DNA from: Phytobacter palmae
GTDB lineage: Bacteria; Pseudomonadota; Gammaproteobacteria; Enterobacterales; Enterobacteriaceae
Length of the DNA stretch: 64,000 nt
Direction of reading: 5' to 3'
Assembly (NCBI GenBank): GCA_900112785.1
Contig: FONB01000001.1
Location: forward strand, 248,001-312,000
Both the position numbers and the translations under genes were made by a program. Positions 45,801 to 54,545 of this stretch are shown piece after piece (position 1 is the stretch's first letter; each line of letters starts with the position of its first letter). The notes beneath the pieces are model-generated. The model ran no database searches and was not told the origin of the DNA. It saw nothing but the letters and a program-made list of their open reading frames with translations.

Positions 45801-46252
45801 AATATTTACGTGCAACGTTGGCGCTCCTGTTTCTGATGCCTGCAGTTTCATATGCGGCTCTTTATGAAGGGATGGAGAGGGATGTTTGCTTTAAAAATCA
45901 GAGCAATATACATATTGCTTATGAATGTCTGTCAAAAAAATCGACGGAATCTTCCCATGCTCTGGATAATATTATTGCTGAGACGAATAAGCATATAAAA
46001 ATTAACAATCCAGGTCCGGTCTTCCGCAGCGAAGATCCGAAATTGACGATAGGGGATATCTACAGTAAATCATTCCTGGCTGCACAAGCGGACTGGAAAG
46101 CATACAGAGGAAATTTATGCCTGGCTGTCGCGTCACAAATAGGTGAGGATGCAAATGACTACCAGTCATATATTGATCAATGTGTGATTAATTTGAATAA
46201 GCGGCATGTTGAAGAAATAAAGATGATGGATATTAAATCAGGGCATAACTGA
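45797..46252 (+). CDS. periplasmic LprI-like lysozyme inhibitor, probable immunity protein
   Basis: A 151-residue protein with a signal peptide (LRATLALLFLMPAVSYA, cleavage near 20). The mature part has the LprI/DUF1311 pattern: paired cysteines (DVCFKNQ, YECLSKKS), FLAAQADWKAYRGNLC and a final QCVINLNKRHVEEI. LprI-type proteins inhibit lysozymes. ATGA overlap with the lysozyme-like gene and periplasmic location support an immunity role. It is AT-rich like its partner. Confidence 0.75.
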   Translation: MKYLRATLALLFLMPAVSYAALYEGMERDVCFKNQSNIHIAYECLSKKSTESSHALDNIIAETNKHIKINNPGPVFRSEDPKLTIGDIYSKSFLAAQADWKAYRGNLCLAVASQIGEDANDYQSYIDQCVINLNKRHVEEIKMMDIKSGHN

Positions 46253-46391
46253 AATGGCTGGGCTGAAAAGTTACGGTAAGGCCTGTTGGTATTTTGGGAT
46301 AAACGACTCGCTGAATGCGAGGCGTGGTGATATAGAGATCCCCCGGCGGCGCTGCACTTGCCAGAACTACGAGCGCAGCGAGGTGACATCG

Positions 46392-46428
46392 CGTAGCCCG
46401 GATAAGGCGTTCACGCCGCATTCGGGGC
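46392..46428. repeat. REP palindrome
   Basis: CGTAGCCCGGATAAGGCGTTCACGCCGCATTCGGG matches the enterobacterial REP consensus. The surrounding gap (46253-46579, 327 bp) also holds the palindrome at 46440 and no gene. Confidence 0.8.
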
Positions 46429-46439
46429 TGATTCACAGG

Positions 46440-46454
46440 TGAGAACAATTCTCA
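46440..46454. promoter_or_regulatory. Fur-box-like palindrome upstream of the AraC regulator
   Basis: TGAGAAC-A-ATTCTCA matches 12 of 14 arm positions of the 7-1-7 Fur consensus TGATAAT-N-ATTATCA, 125 bp before the regulator start. Confidence 0.6.
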
Positions 46455-46579
46455 ATATTATTGCCGCCTGGCGGCGTCAGTGGTAATCTGTAGGCGTTTT
46501 TCAGGGCGTCGACCCGGAAACTTTCGCGCATCCCTGGTGGAATGTTGAACATTGGACAGGATCACAATGGCTGCCCGCT

Positions 46580-47533
46580 ATGCAAAAAAGACTCTTTTCC
46601 GTTGAAGACTTTATCGGGTTTGGCGAACGCTACGGCATTGATTATCGCTTCCCGTCGCTCTCTGCCTGCCGCGACGTCAGAAAAGAAAAACACATTGTGA
46701 TTCAGGGCGATGTCGAAGAGATGTCGTTCGCATCCGGTCTCAATCTCACCAGCTCAGATATTCGCGTCCTGCAACCCTATGAAACCACCTCCTTGCATAG
46801 CTGCCCGCTCTATATGCTGGTGGTGCTGGAAGGCAGTGTGATGCTACGCGTCAACGGTCGGGAATTTGTGGTGCGCTCCGGTATGGCCTTTACCTCGCGT
46901 CTTGGCGAGCAGCAGGTGATGAACGCCATACATCTTGCCGACTACCACTTACGCACACTTTCACTGGGCGTTGACCCGTCGCGCGGCTGGCAATCACCGC
47001 TGCTCTCTGCGCTGCTTCAGCAGTGGGAAAACGGCGGCGCGCCAACCTTCTTATGGCAGGTGCCCGGCTTTTTGCTCTCGGGCTTACAGTACATCCAGCA
47101 CTCCAGCGTACCGGGGCTGTCGCGCCAGTTAATGCTCGAAGGCGTCATGCTACAACTGTTAGGTCACGGCCTGTCACAGCGTCTGCAAAACCACACCTCC
47201 CGCCATGCCCCCAGTGGCGAACAGCATCGGCTCGAAACGGTGCGCCGCTTGCTGGAGCAACAGCCGGAGAAAGAGTACAGCCTCACGGAATTGGCCCAAC
47301 TGGCAGCCATGAGCAGCAGTAGCCTGCGGACCAAATTTCGCCAGGCCTATGGTCATTCGGTATTTGATTATCTTCGTGATTGTCGTCTGGAGCTGGCCCG
47401 CCGCTACCTGGCGCAGGGGTACAGCGTGCAGCAGGCGGCGTGGATGTCGGGTTATCAACATGCCACCAATTTTTCTACCGCCTTTCGCCGCCGCTATGGC
47501 ATTACCCCCGGAGAGGCGCGCCAGACCTGTTAA
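46580..47533 (+). CDS. foxR: AraC family regulator of siderophore uptake (FoxR/PchR-like)
   Basis: A 317-residue AraC regulator. The N-terminal domain is cupin-like (LYMLVVLEGSVMLRVNGREFVVRSGMAF). The C-terminal double HTH (about 215-315) reads YSLTELAQLAAMSSSSLRTKFRQAYGHSVFDYLRDCRLE and AAWMSGYQHATNFSTAFRRRYGITPGEAR. Sequence and place beside a FoxA-like receptor fit the PchR/FoxR group, in which the regulator senses the imported siderophore and activates the receptor gene. The Fur-like palindrome upstream gives iron control. The ribosome-binding site at 46580 is weak. Confidence 0.78.
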   Translation: MQKRLFSVEDFIGFGERYGIDYRFPSLSACRDVRKEKHIVIQGDVEEMSFASGLNLTSSDIRVLQPYETTSLHSCPLYMLVVLEGSVMLRVNGREFVVRSGMAFTSRLGEQQVMNAIHLADYHLRTLSLGVDPSRGWQSPLLSALLQQWENGGAPTFLWQVPGFLLSGLQYIQHSSVPGLSRQLMLEGVMLQLLGHGLSQRLQNHTSRHAPSGEQHRLETVRRLLEQQPEKEYSLTELAQLAAMSSSSLRTKFRQAYGHSVFDYLRDCRLELARRYLAQGYSVQQAAWMSGYQHATNFSTAFRRRYGITPGEARQTC

Positions 47534-47653
47534 CCCTGTACTTCACCCTGGCATCCACCGGCCTGTAGACCAACGTTCCACCGTTGTGATGCGTTTTGTC
47601 ACCGCGCATACGTCTCTTGTCATTGCGCATAACTGCCGCCGTTGGCAAAAAGG

Positions 47654-47668
47654 TAATAATTCTTATTT
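47654..47668. promoter_or_regulatory. Fur-box-like site before the FoxA-like receptor
   Basis: TAATAAT-T-CTTATTT matches 10 of 14 arm positions of the 7-1-7 Fur consensus, 29 bp upstream of the ATG. Confidence 0.45.
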
Positions 47669-47696
47669 ACAATAACAACGGCTTCTGGAGATTTTC

Positions 47697-49793
47697 ATGT
47701 TCGCAAAAACGCGACTGGCGCTGATGATTGGCGGTATTACGGGTGGGTTTAGCGCGATAGTCCTGGCACAGGACACCACGCCAACAAAAGAAGAGACGGT
47801 GGTGGTGACCTCACAAATGCAACGTGGCGCAACCAAGCTGGAAACGCCGGATATCGAAACCCCGCAATCGGTCTCAATCGTGACGCGCGAGCAGTATGAA
47901 GAGCAGGGAGCCACAAACGTGCGTCAGGCGGTGAGCTACACGCCGGGTGTCTATGCCAACCAGATTGGTGCCTCCAGCCGCTTTGATTACATCGTCCTGC
48001 GCGGCTTCTCTGATGGCAGTCTGGATAACATCTATCTCGACGGCCTGAAAATGATGGGTGACACCAACTCGCACAGTTCGCTGGTGGTGGACCCGTGGTT
48101 CCTCGACAGTATCGAAGTGGTGCGTGGCCCGGCTTCCGTATTGTATGGTCGCTCTTCGCCTGGCGGGATTGTGGCGCTCAATTCCCGTAAGCCGTCGTTT
48201 GATCCGGGGGGCGAAATCAAAGTGTTCGCCGGAAATAATAACCAGCGCGGCGCGGCCTTTGATGTGACCGGCCCGGTGGATGATAACGATCGCGTTGCCG
48301 TGCGTTTAACCGGCATGACCCGTTATGCGGACTCCCAGTTCGATCCCCTGAAAGAAGAGCGCTATGCCCTGATGCCGAGCCTCACCTGGCGCATCACCGA
48401 CAGCACGCGTCTTGATCTGATGGCCTATCTGCATCGCGATCCGGAAGGCGGCAGCCACTCGGGCTTACCGTATGAAGGTACTGTTGTCCCCCACGCCGGG
48501 CAGAAAATTTCCAATACCTTCTATGAAGGGGAAGACGATTACGACAAGTACGACCGCCGGGAAAATATGGTCGGCTACAACTTCGAACACGCCTTTGATA
48601 GCGGCTGGTCGGTACGCCAGAAATTGCGCTATCTGCATACCAAAGTGAATCTGAACCAGGTGTATGCGGCAGGCTGGCTGAACGATACCGAATTGAACCG
48701 CGGTTATTCTGGTTCTGATGAGAAGATGAATGCCATCACGCTCGACAACCAACTGGATGGCAGCGTGGAGACTGGCCCGGTTAACCATCGTCTGTTGATG
48801 GGGGTGGATTACCAGCGCCGCAGCAATAATGTGGCCGGTTACTATGGCGCTTTCCCGGCGATCGACGCGTTTAACCCGGTGTATGGCGCAGATCCGGATT
48901 ACATCACGCAGTACAGCAGCGAGAAGCATAAGCTGGAGCAGACCGGGATCTACGTGCAGGATCAGATGTCACTCAATAAGTGGCGACTGACGCTGGGCGG
49001 CCGCCACGATCAGGTGAAGGTCACAAACGTTAATAAGCTCAATGATACCAGCGATACCCTGGATCAAGGCCATTACAGCAGCCGTGCGGCATTGCTGTAT
49101 CTGTTCGATAACGGGATTGCGCCTTACGTTAGTTACTCAACCGCATTCACGCCGACCAGCTTTACCGATGAAAACGGCAAGATCCTGGAGCCGATGAAGG
49201 GGAAACAGTGGGAAGCCGGGTTGAAATTCGAGCCGGAAGGGACGCAGACGATGTACAGCGCCTCGGTGTTCCGCATCAACCAGAAGAATATCGCCACCAA
49301 AGAAGAGCCGACCGATCCGTACCGTTCTATCGGCGAGATCGAATCCGAAGGGGTGGAGCTGGAAGCGGTGGGGCAGTTAACGGATAACCTGCGCCTGCAG
49401 GCGGCCTATACCTATACCGATATTCGTTATAAGAAGAGCAGCCCGGAAGAGCAGGGTAAGCGCGCGGTCTATGCACCGCGTAATCAGGCCAGCGCCTGGC
49501 TGAGCTACGATGTGAAGAGCGGGCCGCTGGACGGGCTGACCGTCGGTTCCGGCGTGCGCTATGTGAATGGCATTACCTCGGATCGCCAGAATACGCATAC
49601 GTTGCCGTCCTATACGCTGGTGGATCTGGCGGTCGGTTATGACCTGTCGAAGGTGGGCCTGAAAGGGCTGAGCGCCCAGGTTAACGTCAATAACCTGACG
49701 GATAAGAGTTATATCGCCGCCTGTAACTCGCTCTCTTACTGCTACTTTGGCGCCGAGCGCAGCATTGTGGGCAGCCTGTCGTATAAGTTCTGA
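47697..49793 (+). CDS. foxA: TonB-dependent hydroxamate siderophore receptor, FoxA-like
   Basis: A 698-residue receptor. The signal peptide ends near AIVLAQ (about 23). The TonB box is ETVVV (about 32), the plug carries VLRGFSDGSLDNIYLDGLK and VVRGPASVLYGRSSPGG, and the barrel ends in LSYKF. The blocks VDPWFLDSIEV, GNNNQRGAAFDV and SLSYCYFGAERSIVGSL parallel Salmonella/Yersinia FoxA, the ferrioxamine B receptor; FhuA-type ligands remain possible. GGAG precedes the ATG. It is paired with the AraC gene upstream. No ABC importer is adjacent; FoxA ligands use the Fhu importer encoded elsewhere. Confidence 0.8.
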   Translation: MFAKTRLALMIGGITGGFSAIVLAQDTTPTKEETVVVTSQMQRGATKLETPDIETPQSVSIVTREQYEEQGATNVRQAVSYTPGVYANQIGASSRFDYIVLRGFSDGSLDNIYLDGLKMMGDTNSHSSLVVDPWFLDSIEVVRGPASVLYGRSSPGGIVALNSRKPSFDPGGEIKVFAGNNNQRGAAFDVTGPVDDNDRVAVRLTGMTRYADSQFDPLKEERYALMPSLTWRITDSTRLDLMAYLHRDPEGGSHSGLPYEGTVVPHAGQKISNTFYEGEDDYDKYDRRENMVGYNFEHAFDSGWSVRQKLRYLHTKVNLNQVYAAGWLNDTELNRGYSGSDEKMNAITLDNQLDGSVETGPVNHRLLMGVDYQRRSNNVAGYYGAFPAIDAFNPVYGADPDYITQYSSEKHKLEQTGIYVQDQMSLNKWRLTLGGRHDQVKVTNVNKLNDTSDTLDQGHYSSRAALLYLFDNGIAPYVSYSTAFTPTSFTDENGKILEPMKGKQWEAGLKFEPEGTQTMYSASVFRINQKNIATKEEPTDPYRSIGEIESEGVELEAVGQLTDNLRLQAAYTYTDIRYKKSSPEEQGKRAVYAPRNQASAWLSYDVKSGPLDGLTVGSGVRYVNGITSDRQNTHTLPSYTLVDLAVGYDLSKVGLKGLSAQVNVNNLTDKSYIAACNSLSYCYFGAERSIVGSLSYKF

Positions 49794-49807
49794 ATGTCCT
49801 GAGACGT

Positions 49808-49890
49808 CCCGGGTGGTGGCGCGAATGCGCCTTACCCGGGCTACGGTTGTGGGTATTTGGTAGCCCCGGTAAGCGAAGCGCCACCGGGGA
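49808..49890. repeat. pair of inverted REP elements
   Basis: Two REP-type units in opposite orientation (GGTGGCGCGAATGCGCC...CCGGGCTACGG and TAGCCCCGGTAAGCG...CGCCACCGGGG) between convergent foxA-like and yjiR genes, a BIME-like arrangement. Confidence 0.75.
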
Positions 49891-49920
49891 CAATCACAAC
49901 ATTCTGGGCGAAAGGGGAGA

Positions 49921-51339
49921 TTAACTCTCCTCCATGGCAATATGCATTGCTTCGCCCAGCTTCGAAATGGCTTCGCGATACCGCTCGGTCAGCGGAAGGG
50001 CACAGTTAATGCGCAGACAGTTGCGGTATTTCCCTGAGGCGGAAAAAAGCGAGCCCGGCGCAATCTGAATTTTAAGCCGACAAAGCTGGCGCGATACGCA
50101 GAGCATATCCACCCCTTCCGGCAGTTCCACCCACAGCATATAGCCGCCTTTTGGCCGTGTGACGCAGATTCCGCAAGGGAAATACTGGCGTATCCAGCAG
50201 GTGTAGGTTTCCAGGTGCTGCTGATAAAACTGGCGCATCCGGCGAATATGGCGATGGTAGTGGCCGTCACGAATAAACGCCGCCATTGCCAGCTGATTGG
50301 TGGGGACTGTGCTACCGATGGCGGCATATTTCATATGCAGCACCCGATCACGGTAACGGCCCGGTACGATCCAGCCCACGCGCAGCCCTGGCGCGACCGA
50401 TTTCGTAAACGAGCTGCACAGCAGCACGCGGCCATCAATATCAAAGGATTTAATAGTACGCGGGCGAGGATAATCGGTAACCAGCTCGCCGTAGATATCA
50501 TCTTCAAAAATCACAATGTCATGGCGCTGCGCCAGCGACAGTATCGCCTTTTTGCGCGCATCCGGCATGATCGATCCCTGCGGATTGCTGCAACTGGGTA
50601 CGAGGATCACCCCTTTGATCGGCCACTGCTCCAGCGCAAGCTCCAGCGCCTCAATGCTCATACCAGTATCCGGATCGGTTGGGATCTCCATCGCTTTGAT
50701 GCCGAAACCGCGCAGCAACTGCATGGTGCCATAGTAGGACGGGGATTCCACGGCCACGATATCGCCCGGTTTACATACCGAAAGCAGGGCGATGCTCAGT
50801 GCGCCGTGGCAGCCGTTGGTGATAACAATATCCTCCGGATCCACTACCGTACCGCCATCGACCATCAGACGGGAAATTTGCTCGCGCAGTTCGCGCCGTC
50901 CTTGCAGGGCGTCATAGCTCAGAATGTCACACTGATTATGTTGCACCAGCCGCGCCATTTCACGCCATAGGGGTTTCAGGGTCGGCTGCGAAATGTCCGG
51001 CGCGCCGCCGCCAAAATTGAGCATCTCTTTGTCCGAGCGGGCATCCAGCAGTGTGAGTACTTCATCCCATTGCGTTACTTCTACCGGGCGTTGAACCGGG
51101 CGCGATATGGCGGGCACCGGTGGTTTGGCTTTGCGCGGGGCGACAAAATAGCCCGAGCGCGGCTGCGGTGTAATCAACTGTAGGTTTTCCAGCACCTGAT
51201 ACGCCTGCTGCACGGTGCTGATACTCACACCGTGTTCCTGGCTCAGATTTCTGACTGACGGCAATTTCTCGCCATGACGGTAGAGCCCTTGTTCGATGCG
51301 CTCCGCCAGTAAGGTGGCCAGGTTTTCATACCGTGTCAT
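49921..51339 (-). CDS. yjiR: MocR/PdxR family regulator (GntR HTH fused to aminotransferase fold), YjiR
   Basis: A 472-residue protein highly similar to E. coli YjiR. A GntR winged helix (1-70, LYRHGEKLPSVRNLSQEHGVSISTVQQAYQVLE) is joined to a fold-type I aminotransferase domain. That domain has ITNGCHGALSIAL, VPSCSNPQGS, FEDDIYGEL and the PLP lysine in SSFTKSVAPGLRVGW. Such regulators sense PLP adducts. The gene is divergent from yjiS, and the gap holds several ATACAG hexamers, the likely operators. In E. coli the same pair lies near mcrBC, symE and hsd. Confidence 0.9.
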   Translation of the reverse strand: MTRYENLATLLAERIEQGLYRHGEKLPSVRNLSQEHGVSISTVQQAYQVLENLQLITPQPRSGYFVAPRKAKPPVPAISRPVQRPVEVTQWDEVLTLLDARSDKEMLNFGGGAPDISQPTLKPLWREMARLVQHNQCDILSYDALQGRRELREQISRLMVDGGTVVDPEDIVITNGCHGALSIALLSVCKPGDIVAVESPSYYGTMQLLRGFGIKAMEIPTDPDTGMSIEALELALEQWPIKGVILVPSCSNPQGSIMPDARKKAILSLAQRHDIVIFEDDIYGELVTDYPRPRTIKSFDIDGRVLLCSSFTKSVAPGLRVGWIVPGRYRDRVLHMKYAAIGSTVPTNQLAMAAFIRDGHYHRHIRRMRQFYQQHLETYTCWIRQYFPCGICVTRPKGGYMLWVELPEGVDMLCVSRQLCRLKIQIAPGSLFSASGKYRNCLRINCALPLTERYREAISKLGEAMHIAMEES

Positions 51340-51360
51340 GCTGTATCCTTTTTTGTCACC

Positions 51361-51470
51361 ATACAGATTATAAAACCAGTACAGACAGAGAGAAAAAATA
51401 CCGTTCAGATACAGTTGTAGGCGATCTGTATGTTAAAGAAAAGTAATTTCTGCGTCTGTATTGCATACAG
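51361..51470. promoter_or_regulatory. ATACAG/CTGTAT operator array between yjiR and yjiS
   Basis: ATACAG at 51361-51366 and 51409-51414, CTGTAT at 51426-51431, and a 15-bp palindrome CTGTAT-TGC-ATACAG at 51456-51470. MocR-type regulators bind repeated short sites of this kind; YjiR is the likely ligand. The binding itself is inferred. Confidence 0.5.
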
Positions 51471-51515
51471 GAATTCCAGAGAAAATAGGGCTCTGTTCTG
51501 GTGAGGAGAGACGCG

Positions 51516-51683
51516 ATGGAATTCTTTGAAAATAGACCGAAACGACCGTATGTCGGGTTAATGCAACTGTGGCATTGGATGAAGAGAAAATGGGAACTGC
51601 GTAAGACGCGGATAATTTTGCGTAATCTCAGCGATGAGCAACTGAAAGACCTGGGATTACGTCGTGACGATCTGGGTTATTGA
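51516..51683 (+). CDS. yjiS: DUF1127 small protein, YjiS-like
   Basis: A 55-residue basic protein (MEFFENRPKRPYVGLMQLWHW...) ending LRNLSDEQLKDLGLRRDDL, the DUF1127 signature. It matches E. coli YjiS in sequence and in being divergent from yjiR. GAGGAGAG before the ATG decides the start over a GTG at 51501. Its function is poorly known; DUF1127 proteins often act in RNA or stress regulation. Confidence 0.88.
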   Translation: MEFFENRPKRPYVGLMQLWHWMKRKWELRKTRIILRNLSDEQLKDLGLRRDDLGY

Positions 51684-51776
51684 TCCCCCCAAAAGTGCGG
51701 AGATAACATCTTGTTATTTTCCGCCTTTTATGGCGTAGACTATGCTTAATGCCATCATCACTACGGGGGATTCACC

Positions 51777-52382
51777 ATGCATTACATGGGCAGTAAAGAC
51801 GACGATAAAAAAGAGAACGAAGGCGGCAACGTCACTCAGATGATGCAACAGAAGTTGCTGGATTCGCGCTCGATCATTATCTCCGGTGAGATTAACCAGA
51901 CGCTGACCGAAAAAGTGGTGACCCAACTGCTGCTGTTGCAGGGGATCAGCGATGCGCCAATCAAAATCTACCTGAACAGTCAGGGCGGGCATGTTGAAGC
52001 CGCAGATACCATTCATGACATCATTAAATTCATTAAGCCGGAAGTACACATTATCGGTACTGGCTGGGTAGCGAGCGCCGGGATCACCATTTTCCTGGCG
52101 GCGAAAAAAGAGCATCGTTACGCGCTGCCGAATACCCGCTTTATGATTCATCAACCGCTGGGGGGTGTGCGTGGCCAGGCCAGCGACATTGAGATTGAAG
52201 CGAAAGAGATCATCCGCATGCTTGAGCGCGTGAACCGTCTCATCGCCGATGCGACCGGGCAACCGGTTGAGAAAGTGAAACAAGACACGGACCGCAACTA
52301 CTGGATGAACCCGCAAGAAGCGATTGATTACGGCATTGTCTCCCGCGTAGTAAATCACTACGGCGACCTGAAGCTGGATTAA
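51777..52382 (+). CDS. ClpP-family serine protease paralogue
   Basis: A 201-residue ClpP-fold protein. The catalytic triad is intact: Ser100 (GWVASAGIT), His125 (MIHQPLGG) and Asp170 (KQDTDRNYWM). The handle NSQGGHVEAADTIHDII is also present. It differs from housekeeping ClpP in its charged N-terminus (SKDDDKKENEGG), which replaces the propeptide and axial loops, so pairing with ClpA/ClpX is uncertain. No Clp ATPase gene is nearby. It follows yjiS by about 90 bp; GGGGG lies before the ATG. Confidence 0.85.
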   Translation: MHYMGSKDDDKKENEGGNVTQMMQQKLLDSRSIIISGEINQTLTEKVVTQLLLLQGISDAPIKIYLNSQGGHVEAADTIHDIIKFIKPEVHIIGTGWVASAGITIFLAAKKEHRYALPNTRFMIHQPLGGVRGQASDIEIEAKEIIRMLERVNRLIADATGQPVEKVKQDTDRNYWMNPQEAIDYGIVSRVVNHYGDLKLD

Positions 52383-52519
52383 TTTCCCCTCTCCTGATCC
52401 CCTTCCTGTGCGAGGGGGATCAAATCCACGTTATTTCCTTTCACCGTAGAAAAAATTTCACTTCTCCGAATGCGCTAAATTCTTCACACTGTCGGCGATG
52501 GTGAATACGGAGAAACGGC

Positions 52520-53569
52520 ATGAATAAGAGTTATAAAGCCGCACTGGTGATGATAGCGACGCTCAGTGCGCCGGTAATGGCAGAAAACAATAGCACCACG
52601 TTTAACCACAAAGATTGGGAAGTCGTTTGTGATAACACCCTGACCTGTCGCGCCGCGGGTTACAGCAAGGAAGAAGAGGCCAGCGGGTCGGTACTGCTGG
52701 TACGAAAAGCGGGTGCGAATACCCCTCTGGTTGTCGATGTTGTGCTCGCGGAAATGGAATCTGATGAGACCTCCGCGCAGCCCAAACTGGTCTTGTGGAT
52801 TGATGACAAAGAGATCGGTGAAGTTGAGCCGGAAGACAGTGATACCTGGCGGTTGTCACCCGCGCAGACCCAGGCGCTGATCGAGGCGGTAAAAGGCAGT
52901 GGCAAAGTGGAATTTAAAGGCGGTGCGAAGCCGTTCGAGCTGTCTGGTGATGGCGCGACAGCGGTGCTGCTGAAAATGGATGATGTGCAGGGGCGTCTGG
53001 ACACCCCAGGCGCGCTGGTGAAGAAAGGGGATAAACCGGAAAGTAGCGTACCGGCGGCGAAAGAACCCCCGGTGATTCAGGCGGCTAAAGTCAGCGATGC
53101 GCAGGAACGCGTGCTCAATGAAGCGGAAGTCGCCGCGCTTAAGCCTAAATTGCTTGCCTCATTACCCAAAGACACCAATTGCGAGCGTCTGAAATCGCCG
53201 GACCCGCAGGCGGATGAGGGCGATAACGATATCAGCCTGACGCCGCTTGACGATACCCATGCGCTGATTTCCACGCTCTGCTGGCGCGCGGCCTATAACG
53301 AAGGCTATGGCTTCTGGGTTATCGACAGCAAACTTGCTGGCGAGCCTGTGCTGGTGACCGATTCCGCTTCCGATTACAGCGATGGCCTGATTTCGCTGGG
53401 GCAACGCGGCCGTGGTATTGGCGACTGCTGGGCATCCGCTGAATGGGTGTGGGACGGTAAAGCATTCACCCAGAGTAGTGAATCCACCACCGGTATGTGC
53501 CGTTACATTCGCGCTGGCGGCACCTGGGATCTCCCGTCGTTTGTCGCCCAGGTTAAAGAGCCGGAGTAA
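52520..53569 (+). CDS. DUF1176 periplasmic protein
   Basis: A 349-residue exported protein with signal peptide (YKAALVMIATLSAPVMA, cleavage near 21). It is of the DUF1176 family: DWEVVCDNTLTCRAAGY near the start, and a C-terminal half with CWRAAYNEGYGFWVID and GRGIGDCWASAEWVWDG. A proline/lysine-rich linker (about 170-195) separates two domains. Conserved cysteines suggest disulfides. Function unknown. Confidence 0.82.
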   Translation: MNKSYKAALVMIATLSAPVMAENNSTTFNHKDWEVVCDNTLTCRAAGYSKEEEASGSVLLVRKAGANTPLVVDVVLAEMESDETSAQPKLVLWIDDKEIGEVEPEDSDTWRLSPAQTQALIEAVKGSGKVEFKGGAKPFELSGDGATAVLLKMDDVQGRLDTPGALVKKGDKPESSVPAAKEPPVIQAAKVSDAQERVLNEAEVAALKPKLLASLPKDTNCERLKSPDPQADEGDNDISLTPLDDTHALISTLCWRAAYNEGYGFWVIDSKLAGEPVLVTDSASDYSDGLISLGQRGRGIGDCWASAEWVWDGKAFTQSSESTTGMCRYIRAGGTWDLPSFVAQVKEPE

Positions 53570-53591
53570 GGCGCCGCCGCAGCCTGGAAAA

Positions 53592-53663
53592 CCCCGGTGG
53601 CGCTAACCGGGGTTACGGATGGTGCGGACGGTAGCCCGGATAAGGCGCAGCCGCATCGGGGAG
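53592..53663. repeat. REP elements
   Basis: ACCCCGGTGGCGCTAACCGGGG and GTAGCCCGGATAAGGCGCAG...CATCGGGG are two REP-type units between convergent genes. Confidence 0.75.
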
Positions 53664-53680
53664 CTTCATTGAGGGCGTTA

Positions 53681-54457
53681 TCACTTCACATGTACGCCAA
53701 ACCCGCTCTCACCTGGTGCGATATCCGGACGCAGGGTGAGCGCGGGTATGGTGTAATCCCCGGCATTCTGCTGGCGGAAAGGCAGCGGCTCTGTCTGCCA
53801 AAGCGTATCCAGACGCTGTGCCAGCTGCTGGCAATACGCGGCATATTTCTTATCATCTGTTTTGCTGGTGTGATAAATCACCAGTGGCGGCAACACGTCG
53901 AAGCCCGGATAAAACAGCATCCCGTGCTGGATGGGAAACAGAATATCGTCGATAGGGCCGTTGATCCCGCGCGGGCTATAGTGTGATTCCCAGCCGCCTG
54001 TTGTCACCAGCAGCATTGCCCGTTTACCTGAGAAGATTCCCTCGCCGTAGCGATCGCCCCAGTGGGTATCGCTGTGCTCACCCACGCCATAGGCAAATCC
54101 ACAGGCGTAAACCCGGTCGAACCAGCCTTTCATAATGGCAGGCATCGAAAACCACCAGAGCGGGAACTGGAAAATGACCGCGTCCGCCTGGCGTAATTTC
54201 TCCTGCTCGCCAGCAATATCCGCACTTTGTAAACCCTGCTCAAAGGCCTGTTTTGAGTCCAGTGACGGGTGGAAATAGTCGCCAGCCAGTGGGGCCAGCG
54301 TATCGTTGGCATCCAGCTGTGCTTTCCAGTTCATGGCGTAGAGATCGGAAACCTGCACACGGTGCCCGGCTTTTTCCAGATGCGAAACGGCAAAGGTATT
54401 CATTGCGCCGTTCAGGGAGTGGGCTTCGGGATGAGCATAAACAATCAAGACATTCAT
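53681..54457 (-). CDS. NAD(P)H quinone oxidoreductase (flavodoxin-2 fold)
   Basis: A 258-residue member of the NQO/MdaB-like group: VYAHPEAHSLNGAMN for FMN/FAD phosphate binding, ADAVIFQFPLWWFSMPAIMKGWFDRV, and TTGGWESHYSPRG. It would reduce quinones by two electrons with NAD(P)H, using FAD. It is divergent from a LysR gene 88 bp away, which probably controls it. The protein is about 50 residues longer at the C-terminus than short azoreductases. No signal peptide. Confidence 0.83.
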   Translation of the reverse strand: MNVLIVYAHPEAHSLNGAMNTFAVSHLEKAGHRVQVSDLYAMNWKAQLDANDTLAPLAGDYFHPSLDSKQAFEQGLQSADIAGEQEKLRQADAVIFQFPLWWFSMPAIMKGWFDRVYACGFAYGVGEHSDTHWGDRYGEGIFSGKRAMLLVTTGGWESHYSPRGINGPIDDILFPIQHGMLFYPGFDVLPPLVIYHTSKTDDKKYAAYCQQLAQRLDTLWQTEPLPFRQQNAGDYTIPALTLRPDIAPGESGFGVHVK

Positions 54458-54545
54458 CGTATGTACCTGGTGTTGAGAAAGTCACTCCACGGTAGTGAAC
54501 TAAACGGTATAGTAGAAATTAATTACTGTTATTACAGGTATAGTC

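Noticed and set aside
51456-51470. CTGT...ACAG palindrome before yjiS as a LexA box
   Set aside because: Spacing is CTGT-N7-ACAG, one base short of the SOS box, and it belongs to a set of ATACAG hexamers better explained by YjiR.
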